Both the position numbers and the translations under genes were made by a program. From the NCBI RefSeq assembly GCF_000338295.1, contig NZ_ANMO01000111.1:1-64000 (forward strand): a stretch of 64,000 nucleotides of DNA. Reading direction: 5' to 3'. The notes under the pieces are model-generated. The model was not told the DNA's origin. It saw nothing but the letters and a program-made list of their open reading frames with translations, and ran no database searches. This document shows, piece after piece, positions 46,041 through 54,073 of this stretch. The number at the start of each line of letters is the position of its first letter. Positions within the stretch are counted from its first letter, which is position 1. Source of the DNA: Rhodopirellula europaea 6C (lineage in GTDB: Bacteria > Planctomycetota > Planctomycetia > Pirellulales > Pirellulaceae).

Positions 46041-47174
46041 TCAGTTCACCCCTGGATTCGCATCCCGGACGGCGTGGTCCATGACTTCGATCGCGGCGTC
46101 GGTGTAGCGTTCGTACTCATTCCAAAAGTGATCCATCGCAGCTTCATCGGCGAAGAAGAACATGCGTTGATGAACAGGGTCCTTCATTCCGAATTGACGT
46201 TTGCCAGGAACGATCACACGCTCTTCGAAGAAACGAACCACGTCGATTTCATTCAACACAGGTGTGTATGGAGTCGGGTCAGCCAGAAACGTCTTCATCT
46301 TGGCTTCGCTTTGGAACAGATACAGCTTACCGAGGTGAACCACTCCAAACTTTGGATTGCCTTCGACCCATTGATCTTCGTTGATCACAGTGACGGAACA
46401 GAAACCTTCCATCGCAAGTTTCGGTTGGTCAGTGCCAAAGGCCGGAGTCTTCGCTTCAGGTTTCGGTGCGGATTGAGCTGGCATCCCCAGAGTCATTCCA
46501 TCAGTGCGGGCTCCAGCCAAACGACCGGTTGCTCCGCCCGCGAATTGACTGTCAGGCGAAGGCAAGTTGCCGCCTGCAACGTGCGGGTTTTGTTGGGTGC
46601 GAGGTGGCATGGTCGCGGCAGTAGTGGTCACTGGCGGACCGGTCGGCGATTGACCGTTGGATGCCATCATTGTTTGCGTTGCACCTGGTGCAGGTGTGGT
46701 CATCATCGACGGCATTTTCTTTGCCGCGATTGCCAGCATCGCAACGTATCGCTTTGGATCTTGAGGACTGACCGAGGTGCCCAAAGGTTTCCCGGTCGGC
46801 GTGATCATCACATCGGTTGGAAATTTCGTGACACCAAACATCTTGGCCAACTCGGGCGATTTGCCAGCGTGGACTTTGACAGGCACGAACTTTTGCTCAA
46901 CAGCGGATCCCACTTCGGGACTTTTGAAAGCACCGGCTTCCAAGCGATCGCACCAGACGCAATTGTCACTGGTGAAGTGCAAAAGCAAGCCTTTTCCGTT
47001 CTGCTGTGCTTCCGCTTGGGCCGCGGTGAGATCTTTTCGCCACTGAATGTCAGCTTGAGCGACACTGGTGAAAATCGTTGTCAAACCGAGCAAGACCGTT
47101 GCCGGCATCACTCGCGACCATTGCGAGGACGCAGTGGAAGAATCAATTCGCGGTGGTTTGGAGGACAAACGCAT
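46041..47174 (-). CDS. Exported thioredoxin-like protein with YHS-like C-terminal domain
   Basis: The 377-residue product has a signal peptide (to about VAQAD) and a thioredoxin-fold domain (about 45-150) with active site Cys72-Val-Trp-Cys75 and the cis-Pro in KFPTDVMI. A Pro/Thr/Gln-rich linker follows (about 155-235), then a domain starting MEGFCSVTVIN that resembles YHS metal-binding domains. The last 70 residues contain charged and aromatic stretches. It probably acts in the periplasm as a disulfide reductase or isomerase, perhaps on copper or iron proteins; that link comes only from the YHS-like part. The membrane VWA protein gene lies 381 bp upstream on the same strand. Confidence 0.82.
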   Translation of the reverse strand: MRLSSKPPRIDSSTASSQWSRVMPATVLLGLTTIFTSVAQADIQWRKDLTAAQAEAQQNGKGLLLHFTSDNCVWCDRLEAGAFKSPEVGSAVEQKFVPVKVHAGKSPELAKMFGVTKFPTDVMITPTGKPLGTSVSPQDPKRYVAMLAIAAKKMPSMMTTPAPGATQTMMASNGQSPTGPPVTTTAATMPPRTQQNPHVAGGNLPSPDSQFAGGATGRLAGARTDGMTLGMPAQSAPKPEAKTPAFGTDQPKLAMEGFCSVTVINEDQWVEGNPKFGVVHLGKLYLFQSEAKMKTFLADPTPYTPVLNEIDVVRFFEERVIVPGKRQFGMKDPVHQRMFFFADEAAMDHFWNEYERYTDAAIEVMDHAVRDANPGVN

Positions 47175-47555
47175 CGGACAAAATCCTTTTTGTCTTTCTC
47201 ATAGGGAGCCAAAATCGGCTCAGGTGTGCCGGTATCGGTGGTATCGGAAGCGTCGACCTTGACGCTTGAGCGGAACCTACGAAGTTTCCGGCTGTGGCCG
47301 CCACACCAATGGAGGGTGTTTCGGATTGAGCCCACCAATCGATTTGTCGGCAGTTTCACGGATACAACCGACGGACCCTGAGTCATCTCAGCAAAGATCG
47401 TCAGCCCGGCAACACGCACGTGTTCGCCAGCGTGAATGAATGACGAAGACGAACCAAGATCCGCCAACCGTCAGCGAGATCTCAGAAAAGCCATTTCAGC
47501 GATCGAGCAACCACCACGCATCGATGCAAGCTTGCGTGTGAGTCTCAAAGCCAGC
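47175..47555. other. Intergenic region
   Basis: About 380 bases without a credible gene; a minus-strand frame of 119 codons (47108-47467) overlaps the thioredoxin-like gene and looks like chance. Small hairpins (GAGCC/GGCTC near 47204, GCGTC/GACGC near 47251) could form a leader structure for the downstream thioredoxin-like gene. Confidence 0.35.
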
Positions 47556-49658
47556 TTACAGCTTTGGCACAGGACGCTTGGGAGCTCGTTTGATCATCCG
47601 TTTCTGATCGTCACGCGGAGGACGGTTGTTGTTTCCGTTGTTACCTCGATTGGTTTGCGGCGGGGACAAGTCCGTGAAGGTCTCGGTCCAAACCCAACCG
47701 ATTGGAACTTCCAGTTCCTTCTCGGCCAACATCGCCCAGGGAGTGCCTTTGTGCTCAGCAACAACACGCTCAAGGAACTCGCGAGCTGTGTCGGCTTCAC
47801 GTTGCCACTTGCTGCCCACCGTGATCTCGTCGGCAGGCTTCAACACCCAAGTGTTGTTCTTTTCGTTTTCAAAGGGCATCCCGCGTTTCGCTTTGGCGAG
47901 GATCGCGTTGTACGTCTCGGTACGAACCTTCTGAGCCAGCACACGGCCGTAGGCTAAATCGAAACCGGCCAACCAACGAAGGCTCTCTTCTTCGTCGCGA
48001 TTTTTCAAACCTTGTTCCAAAGTAGCCGCCAACTGGATCAAAACCGGTTCCAATTTCGCGGCATCTTGTTGAGCTGTGGTCAACGCTTGAGCCAACCCAG
48101 CTTCGTTGCGTTTCACGAATCGAGTTTGAGGGCGTTGGATCCCATTCACATTTTTAATTTGCGCGGCCGCGATCAACGCTTGGCGAAGCGGGCTACGCTT
48201 GACTGCTTTGACGTAGTCTTGAGGCGATAGATAATCCGGCCGATAGCGAGCCATCGCAGTCGGATCAAAGAACGCACGCAAATCGGCGGTGAATGCATCG
48301 ATCTCGCCTCGCCGAACCTCTCGTGAAACGTTGCGGTTCGGGTGAACCGTGAAATAGATTCCTCCCGTTTCGTAACACAAACGCGTCAGCCCATACGGTC
48401 CGAAACCGCTATCGATCACGGGTTCTTGTTCAAAGTTTCCAGTGAAGCTCAGTTGCACACGTTCAGGCAAGAACGTTTCAGGCCCCTGGTCGACTTGAGC
48501 CCACTGGGGCGTTTGATCGTATTCAGGGTCCGGATCCACATACTTGACCAGCGTGTGCTCGCGACCGAACGGAGCGGGAACGCCGACGACGTAAACCGGA
48601 ATGCCCCATTTGCGGCAAGATCCGATGGATGATTCCAACAAGTGAGCGTCATCACCGCGTTCATCCGTCACGACGACGAACATCACATTGCGTTTTGGAC
48701 CTCGAGGTCCATTGCTGCGACGCAAAGAGTTGTATTGCTTGGCGGCCGATTCAATCGCCGTGAAGACTCTTTCGGTACCGGAGTTGTCGACGGGAATGTC
48801 AGCAACGGTCTGCTTGATCAAATCCAAGTCCGCCGTGGGCTCTTCGGTGAACAGTTGCACTTTTTCGCCGAACCCGATGATCGATGTCAGCACTCGTGCT
48901 TCGGAAGGGTCGTTTGGATCCTCGCCGGCAGTCTTTGAGTCCAATTGTTCGCGAAGCATCCCCAGTTCTTCGTAAATGCGATCGAACCGATCGCGAATAT
49001 CCTGGCGTTGCCGAGTCAGCGAACCGCTTTGGTCAAACAACCACACGATCAACGTCGGACGTTCCTCTGCCGCTTGCATGACCTCAAACGTGATCTGGTC
49101 GACCGCCCCTGAGGCGCCAGCGGTTCCTTGTCCAACGCGACCTTTCTGATCGACCAATCGGTCTTGCGGTGCGACCGGTTGGCTGAACATCTTGTTGACC
49201 ATGATGTCGCCCAGGTCGGTTGGCTCGAGGTCCACCGGGCTGACCATGTTGGCGATTTCAGCGAACGTCGCAGCGGAAGCTTCCGCCATGTCGAACTCAG
49301 CCAAAGCGTCGGAACCGATCTCGACCTGAGGTTGATCGCTAACAACGATCTCCTCAATCAGATCCACGGTCTCTTCGTATTCAGGCGGCGGTGCGATCAT
49401 CACCACGGCTTCGTCGTCGACCGGGTTCTGCAACTGCACCAGTGCGAGCGACAGAATGACGATCAGGTGCACCATCATGCTGCCGACCATCGCAACCGTT
49501 TCATCGGCATCCCAAAACGATTCGTCTTCCCACAGTTCGCTCGACTCTCCGTTTTCGTACGGATGAACGGCATTGGCTTCCGGCGTCACGCTGTCTTCAG
49601 ACGGCGAGCCCGAGGTCAATGCTTTCTTGATCGATGAAAGAAACGATGAGTCGCTCAT
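47556..49658 (-). CDS. Membrane-anchored VWA-domain protein
   Basis: The 700-residue product has an acidic cytoplasmic N-terminus, one membrane helix (about 55-77) and a linker. A von Willebrand A domain follows (about 200-380) with the metal-binding MIDAS motif DQSGS (209-213) and FVVVTDERGDD further on. A C-terminal region of about 300 residues (YRPDYLSPQDYVKAV onward) ends in an Asn/Arg/Pro-rich tail (RGNNGNNNRPP). VWA domains bind other proteins through a metal ion, so this is probably an envelope assembly or adhesion factor. Its role is unknown. It lies upstream of the thioredoxin-like gene on the same strand. Confidence 0.85.
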   Translation of the reverse strand: MSDSSFLSSIKKALTSGSPSEDSVTPEANAVHPYENGESSELWEDESFWDADETVAMVGSMMVHLIVILSLALVQLQNPVDDEAVVMIAPPPEYEETVDLIEEIVVSDQPQVEIGSDALAEFDMAEASAATFAEIANMVSPVDLEPTDLGDIMVNKMFSQPVAPQDRLVDQKGRVGQGTAGASGAVDQITFEVMQAAEERPTLIVWLFDQSGSLTRQRQDIRDRFDRIYEELGMLREQLDSKTAGEDPNDPSEARVLTSIIGFGEKVQLFTEEPTADLDLIKQTVADIPVDNSGTERVFTAIESAAKQYNSLRRSNGPRGPKRNVMFVVVTDERGDDAHLLESSIGSCRKWGIPVYVVGVPAPFGREHTLVKYVDPDPEYDQTPQWAQVDQGPETFLPERVQLSFTGNFEQEPVIDSGFGPYGLTRLCYETGGIYFTVHPNRNVSREVRRGEIDAFTADLRAFFDPTAMARYRPDYLSPQDYVKAVKRSPLRQALIAAAQIKNVNGIQRPQTRFVKRNEAGLAQALTTAQQDAAKLEPVLIQLAATLEQGLKNRDEEESLRWLAGFDLAYGRVLAQKVRTETYNAILAKAKRGMPFENEKNNTWVLKPADEITVGSKWQREADTAREFLERVVAEHKGTPWAMLAEKELEVPIGWVWTETFTDLSPPQTNRGNNGNNNRPPRDDQKRMIKRAPKRPVPKL

Positions 49659-49876
49659 GAAATCCGATTTTCAGCTAATTTACGTTCACAAAGCCGGGGC
49701 GTGGGGATTGCAAACCAGCGATCATGGGCGAAGATTTGCGATCCAAGATTGATCCGGGACACTCTCTCAAACGTTTTTTGCGACGATTTGAACCCTTTGA
49801 TTGTAATCGAAAGTCCGATTCACAGTCTTAACCGCTCGATTCAAAACCTCGTTGACTTGAGGATCAGGCCGATTTG

Positions 49877-50554
49877 ATGGAACAAACAAACGAATCAACT
49901 GGACGCCTGATCGCGATTGGGGACATCCACGGCTGTAACGTCGCTCTGCAAGCGATTCTGGCGGCAATTGATCCCCAACCCAACGATATCGTGGTGACTC
50001 TCGGTGACGTCGTTGACCGTGGCCCGGATTCCAAAGGGGCGGTGGACACCCTCCTGCAGTGCGGCCAAAGAACCCAGTTGGTGGCTCTGCAAGGCAATCA
50101 CGAAGAGATGATGCTCAACGTGCTACGTGGCAGCGAGTCTCATCACAGTTGGTTGCGATATGGCGGAGTCGAAACACTTGACAGCTACGGCTTCGACGGT
50201 GGCTTGGATTTTCTTCCGGAATCGCATCGCGTCTTCTTTGAATCTCTCGGCGACTACTTTGTCTACGAAGATTACTTCTTCACGCACGCCGCCTACGATC
50301 CGGCGGTTCCTCTTGAGGAACAAACCGTGGAGATGCTTCGCTGGCACTCATTGCGACAAGGTGTTCCCGAACCACATCACAGTGGCAAAACCGCGTTCGT
50401 TGGACACACGGCAAACCACGAAGGTCAAATTCTCGATGTCGGGCATTTGGTCTGTCTCGACACCCACTGCTACGGCGGTGGTTGCTTGACCGCGATGGAT
50501 GTTCGAACACGTCAGGTTTGGCAGGCCAACCCGGACGGCGTTCTCCTCTCGTAG
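49877..50554 (+). CDS. PPP-family serine/threonine phosphatase or diadenosine tetraphosphatase-like
   Basis: The 225-residue metallophosphatase has the PPP motifs GDIHGC (about 14-19), GDVVDRGPDSKG and GNHEEMML, and further metal ligands His in FFTHAAY and AFVGHTAN. The small size fits bacterial PrpE/ApaH-like enzymes, which act on phosphoproteins or on Ap4A. Substrate cannot be told from sequence. ATG at 49877 is used; a TTG stands just before it. Confidence 0.9.
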   Translation: MEQTNESTGRLIAIGDIHGCNVALQAILAAIDPQPNDIVVTLGDVVDRGPDSKGAVDTLLQCGQRTQLVALQGNHEEMMLNVLRGSESHHSWLRYGGVETLDSYGFDGGLDFLPESHRVFFESLGDYFVYEDYFFTHAAYDPAVPLEEQTVEMLRWHSLRQGVPEPHHSGKTAFVGHTANHEGQILDVGHLVCLDTHCYGGGCLTAMDVRTRQVWQANPDGVLLS

Positions 50555-50570
50555 TCGGCTATCAAGCCGA
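50555..50570. terminator. Short hairpin between convergent genes
   Basis: TCGGCT (50555-50560) pairs with AGCCGA (50565-50570) over ATCA. It stands just beyond the stop of the phosphatase gene and 10 bp from the end of the pseudopilin operon. It has no T-run, so it is only a weak bidirectional terminator candidate. Confidence 0.35.
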
Positions 50571-50579
50571 ACCGGCGGT

Positions 50580-51119
50580 TTAAGATGCCGGCGGTGCGAC
50601 CGGTGCGGTTGGCGACGGAGCGGGTGGTGTGGGAGTAGGCGGTGTGGCCGGAATCGCCGTCGTGACACTTGCCGCCGGCTGAGTTGCTCCCGGGTACATG
50701 TAGACTTGCAGCGAGACCGTTTGATTGACCGTGTCGATCACGGGCGTCGTCATCCAAGCGTTCGGGAATGACGAATCACCGAGCTCGGCATCTAAGCTCG
50801 CGATCGGCAGAACACCGTTCGTTCGAGCGAGTGCCACGTTGCGATGAATCAGTCCTTCTGCGACCAAACGTCCTTCCACCTGTTGCCGAACGTTTGATGC
50901 TCGAATGTTTGCTCGGCGATGCGATCGAACAATGCTGATCGCGGCCAACGACATCACGGCCATGGCTAAGAAGCTCAAAACCACCGCGGAACCGACGCGT
51001 CGCGATCTGCCTTGATGTCCCGTGTGGATCGGTCGTGTACACGCCATGCATCGACCAGCTGGCAAGCTGTTGCGATGGGATCGATCGGCGATGGTTGCGG
51101 CGTTCATAGCGGCGTTCAC
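50580..51119 (-). CDS. PilX/GspK-like minor pseudopilin
   Basis: The 179-residue product has a basic leader ending RRVG, then a hydrophobic helix (SAVVLSFLAMAVMSLAAISI, about 43-63) like the N-terminus of PilX or GspK proteins, followed by SHRRANIRASNVR. The usual Glu at +5 of mature pilins is Leu here, as is common for the tip subunit GspK. The C-terminus is a Pro/Ala/Thr-rich tail. Start is GTG at 51119, which overlaps the stop of the upstream gene by 4 bp (GTGA). Last gene of the pseudopilin operon. Confidence 0.72.
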   Translation of the reverse strand: MNAAMNAATIADRSHRNSLPAGRCMACTRPIHTGHQGRSRRVGSAVVLSFLAMAVMSLAAISIVRSHRRANIRASNVRQQVEGRLVAEGLIHRNVALARTNGVLPIASLDAELGDSSFPNAWMTTPVIDTVNQTVSLQVYMYPGATQPAASVTTAIPATPPTPTPPAPSPTAPVAPPAS

Positions 51120-51661
51120 AGTTGAGGCGATAGACAGACGACGGTGGTCATCTCAGCGGAATCTTGATCAGGACGAAGCTCACCGGCACGGTCGCTCGTC
51201 GTTTGCAATTGCAGAGTCATTTCGATCCCCACTCGACGTCCCGCGACGATGATTTCATTCATGTCGAAATCTCGGACGGAATTGCCCAAGCAAATCGTCT
51301 CGCCCAGCAAAGGATCCACCATCACCAAAGACCGGTCGACGCCATCGGATGCACGACGGATTTCGAAACGGATCCGACGCAGATTCAATCCATCGTCGAC
51401 TTGAATATCGCGATTCCCAATCGAAACGATTGAAAGTCCGCTGCTGGTCATCTGCCGGATCTGTTCGGAGAGAAATCTCAATGCCTGTCGACCTTCCGCC
51501 GCGGCACCCTCGTTGCCCTGTGAAATTGCTGTCACGCGAGCCGAACCTCGCATCATTCCGACCATGCTGGTTGCCAACGTTCCCACAATCGCGACACAGG
51601 CGATTGCTTCAATCAGGCTCACACCATTGCGTTTCGACGCTAAAGTACGTGATCGGTTCAT
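51116..51661 (-). CDS. Type II secretion/type IV pilus pseudopilin, GspJ-like
   Basis: The 181-residue product has a prepilin leader ending RNG, cleavage before Val, and the mature start VSLIEAIACVAIVG with Glu at +5. A beta-rich globular part (about 60-180) follows, of the size typical for minor pseudopilins. ATG at 51661 overlaps the upstream stop by 4 bp (ATGA) and is preferred over 51673. It belongs with the four other pilin-like genes; GspJ is the closest by size and order, but that is inference. Confidence 0.8.
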   Translation of the reverse strand: MNRSRTLASKRNGVSLIEAIACVAIVGTLATSMVGMMRGSARVTAISQGNEGAAAEGRQALRFLSEQIRQMTSSGLSIVSIGNRDIQVDDGLNLRRIRFEIRRASDGVDRSLVMVDPLLGETICLGNSVRDFDMNEIIVAGRRVGIEMTLQLQTTSDRAGELRPDQDSAEMTTVVCLSPQL

Positions 51662-52107
51662 AGCTGGCTCCACTGCGTACGCAACTGTTGACTCAACTCA
51701 CCTTCGTCCGGCTGACCATTGTTGTTGCGGTCTTCCCATACCAACGCGTCCATGGTCAGCAAACTGGGGGTCAACGAATCTTCGATCGTCAGACGTGAAC
51801 GCATGGATGTCGTTTCATTGCCAACCACGACCGCATCGAAAGTTCCACGGCGGGTCGCAAATTGAACCGGATCACAGAGGTCAATTTTAGCTTGCTCGAT
51901 GATTCGTTCAGTTTCAAAGAGCAATTGGTCTTGCACATCAAGCCTCTGCAGCAATTGGCTTGTTTGGCCCATCAATCCCAACGCTGGAATCAAAACCAAA
52001 GACAACAGAGCGGCTCCTACGGCGACATCAATCAACGTCGCCCCGTGCCGGATTGAACGACGACTGGCTTTGCAAGCGCCGCAAATTCTTTGGGCGGAAT
52101 TCATCAT
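51658..52107 (-). CDS. Type II secretion/type IV pilus pseudopilin, GspI/PilV-like
   Basis: The 149-residue product has a basic leader (RRSIRHG), cleavage before Ala, and the mature start ATLIDVAVGAALLSLVLIPA. The residue at +5 is Asp, not the conserved Glu. The C-terminus contains an acidic loop DRNNNGQPDEGE that could bind calcium (EF-hand-like). It overlaps the genes on both sides by 4 bp, so translation is coupled. Confidence 0.78.
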   Translation of the reverse strand: MMNSAQRICGACKASRRSIRHGATLIDVAVGAALLSLVLIPALGLMGQTSQLLQRLDVQDQLLFETERIIEQAKIDLCDPVQFATRRGTFDAVVVGNETTSMRSRLTIEDSLTPSLLTMDALVWEDRNNNGQPDEGELSQQLRTQWSQL

Positions 52108-52658
52108 GTGGCATCCTTGTAGATATTCCCAGACGATGCCTGAACAAAAACCTCGACGCTCTCACTGTCGCGAGAAACCTTCATTTGCAGGTCTCGCGAA
52201 GCAGTCCCGGTCGGCGTGAACTGAATGCTAGATGCATTCGCCTTCACGTTGACATCCGGATGCAAAGCAATGGGATCCACCATCCAGGTCGACGAACCAG
52301 GGTTTGCTTGAGCACCGAATGCATCGGTGCCGTCGCTGTAGATTCCAGGTGCCGCAAGCATGTCGATGACCATGCGGTACTCGCCGTCGTCATCTTTGAC
52401 ACTCTTCCAACGGACCGTCACAGCGCAGCTTCGTGACACAGCAGTTTCGCGTGCGAGTCGCAATGACCGGACGATCAAATCTGAATCTTGGCGGATGGAC
52501 GTGCGACTTGAAAACAGATGCCCAACGCTCGGCGCAGCGACCATTGAAGCGGTTAAGATCATGATGACCAACAACGCTTCGACCAATGTCACGCCAGCGC
52601 GACGACGAGCGCCAGGCTTCGTTGCCGTATTGCGGAGGCATGGTGCGAGCGGGGTCAT
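52104..52658 (-). CDS. Pseudopilin, GspH/FimT-like
   Basis: The 184-residue product has a leader ending RRAG and the mature start VTLVEALLVIMILTASMVAA with Glu at +5. LARETAVSRSCAVTVRW follows, the pattern of GspH/FimT proteins whose domain packs on the pilin helix. It lies 145 bp after the GspG-like gene and its stop overlaps the next start by 4 bp. Confidence 0.85.
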   Translation of the reverse strand: MTPLAPCLRNTATKPGARRRAGVTLVEALLVIMILTASMVAAPSVGHLFSSRTSIRQDSDLIVRSLRLARETAVSRSCAVTVRWKSVKDDDGEYRMVIDMLAAPGIYSDGTDAFGAQANPGSSTWMVDPIALHPDVNVKANASSIQFTPTGTASRDLQMKVSRDSESVEVFVQASSGNIYKDAT

Positions 52659-52803
52659 ATCACAAACTCATGAGAACAAGAACGTCGGAGACGTCGATTG
52701 ACAGACGAAACCCGCAGGCACATACGAGGAACCGTTCCTCACCAAATGGATTGGAACGGTTCGTCGACGCATGTCTGCAAGTCGTCCGGTAGAAAACCGG
52801 TGA

Positions 52804-53136
52804 CTAGTTGGTCACTGGTTTGCTGAACGTTCCAGTTGCGGCGTCGTAAGGATATTGACGCAACTTGTTGTAGCGAGTCCGCGATGCGGTATCGTCCGCT
52901 TTGATGTAGTTTTCGCGAACCAAGTAAGCGATGTTACGAGGATAAGCACCCTTTTCGAGGTAGTAGGTCTGTGCCATCGCGTTCAGCGAAGCGATGTCTT
53001 GTTCAGCCAACTTATCTTCGCTCTTTGCACGCATTGGAGCGACGGTAGCGACCGTCGCAGCAGCCACAACAGCGAGGATCACGACAGCAGCGATCACTTC
53101 CAACAGCGAAAAACCTGATTTCTTTGTACGTTTCAT
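52804..53136 (-). CDS. Major pseudopilin, GspG-like
   Basis: The 110-residue product has a short leader MKRTKKSG and the mature start FSLLEVIAAVVILAVVAAAT with Glu at +5. A compact globular part with EKGAYPRNIAYLV follows, as in GspG-type pilins. It is the first gene of the operon and likely the most abundant subunit, which fits a separate 145-bp gap before the minor genes. The start is ATG at 53136; the frame is open to 53223, but that part lacks a pilin leader. No GspD, E or F gene is in the window. Confidence 0.88.
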   Translation of the reverse strand: MKRTKKSGFSLLEVIAAVVILAVVAAATVATVAPMRAKSEDKLAEQDIASLNAMAQTYYLEKGAYPRNIAYLVRENYIKADDTASRTRYNKLRQYPYDAATGTFSKPVTN

Positions 53137-53314
53137 TTTCGAGATACTTGGTCTGAATGAGGAATTGTGGGACGGACGTCCTCTCGGACAGAACCCGAGA
53201 AATGATCCGAGAATCGCGATCACCTCTACTGAAACGTAGGTCAGAAATTGGGTGGTGGACGGAAATCTACTGAAAAATTTTTCCGGTCCAAATTCACACC
53301 CAACGTTGGCACTT

Positions 53315-54073
53315 TCACCCCAATGGCCGAGTGCGAACCTGCTGAACTTCGCCGCTGCTGCAGAATTGCAACCCGCTGGCGGTTCGTAGAATCAGGCTCC
53401 CGTCCCCATGTAAACCCTCGCAGATTCCCTCGATGGCCTGCCCACCAATCATGCAACGGACGGTATGCCCTCGCAAAACATTCCGATTCTCAAACCGTTG
53501 CACCACGTCCTTCGGTTGCTCATCGACTTCGCCAATGACTTCCAACAAATGAGGGCCAAGCGTATCAAGCAATTGGTCTTTGGAAATCAAACGACCGGTG
53601 GCATTCAAAATCGAAGTCGGGGGAATGCCGCCAGCAATCTGATCCATCTCGGGATGCTTCCCCAGATTGCAACCAATGCCAATCGCGAAAACGGGCTCGC
53701 CATCTGATGATGCATCGCCGTGACGTTCAATCAGAATGCCGGCAACCTTGCTGCCATTCATCCAAACGTCGTTGGGCCATTTCAAATGGACGGTCGTGGG
53801 ACCAGCCACCATTTCGATGGTTTCCGCTAAAGCCACGCCGACCGCGATCGACAACAGCTCGGGCGACGCCTTCGCAATCAGCGTGCATGCCAAACCATCT
53901 TCCGCAGCAAACCAAGACTTGCCATGACGCCCACGCCCGGCGGTCTGCTGATCAGCAACGACCATCTTGGGAAGTTCACGCCCCAGTTCTTCTTCCGTCG
54001 CAGATCGCAGCCAATTCAGTGCCCACGTGTTTGTGGAATCCACCGATGGCAAGCGAAAAGTCGAAACGATCAC
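53315..54073 (-). CDS. birA: Biotin--[acetyl-CoA-carboxylase] ligase, catalytic domain only
   Basis: The 252-residue enzyme activates biotin with ATP and transfers it to carrier proteins. The motif GRGRHG (46-51), LKWPNDVWMNGSKVAGIL with the catalytic Lys, and a C-terminal SH3-like part (about 200-252) are seen. The N-terminal DNA-binding domain of E. coli BirA is absent, so this is a class I ligase without repressor role. Start is GTG at 54073, overlapping the stop of the WD40 cytochrome gene by 4 bp (GTGA). Being coupled to an extracytoplasmic cytochrome gene is unusual for birA. Confidence 0.93.
   Translation of the reverse strand: MIVSTFRLPSVDSTNTWALNWLRSATEEELGRELPKMVVADQQTAGRGRHGKSWFAAEDGLACTLIAKASPELLSIAVGVALAETIEMVAGPTTVHLKWPNDVWMNGSKVAGILIERHGDASSDGEPVFAIGIGCNLGKHPEMDQIAGGIPPTSILNATGRLISKDQLLDTLGPHLLEVIGEVDEQPKDVVQRFENRNVLRGHTVRCMIGGQAIEGICEGLHGDGSLILRTASGLQFCSSGEVQQVRTRPLG

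Noticed and set aside
46005-47204. 399-codon plus-strand frame opposite the thioredoxin-like gene
   Set aside because: Antisense shadow; the minus strand encodes a signal peptide and an intact CVWC thioredoxin domain.
47108-47467. 119-codon minus-strand frame upstream of the thioredoxin-like gene
   Set aside because: Overlaps the start of that gene in another frame and shows no domain.
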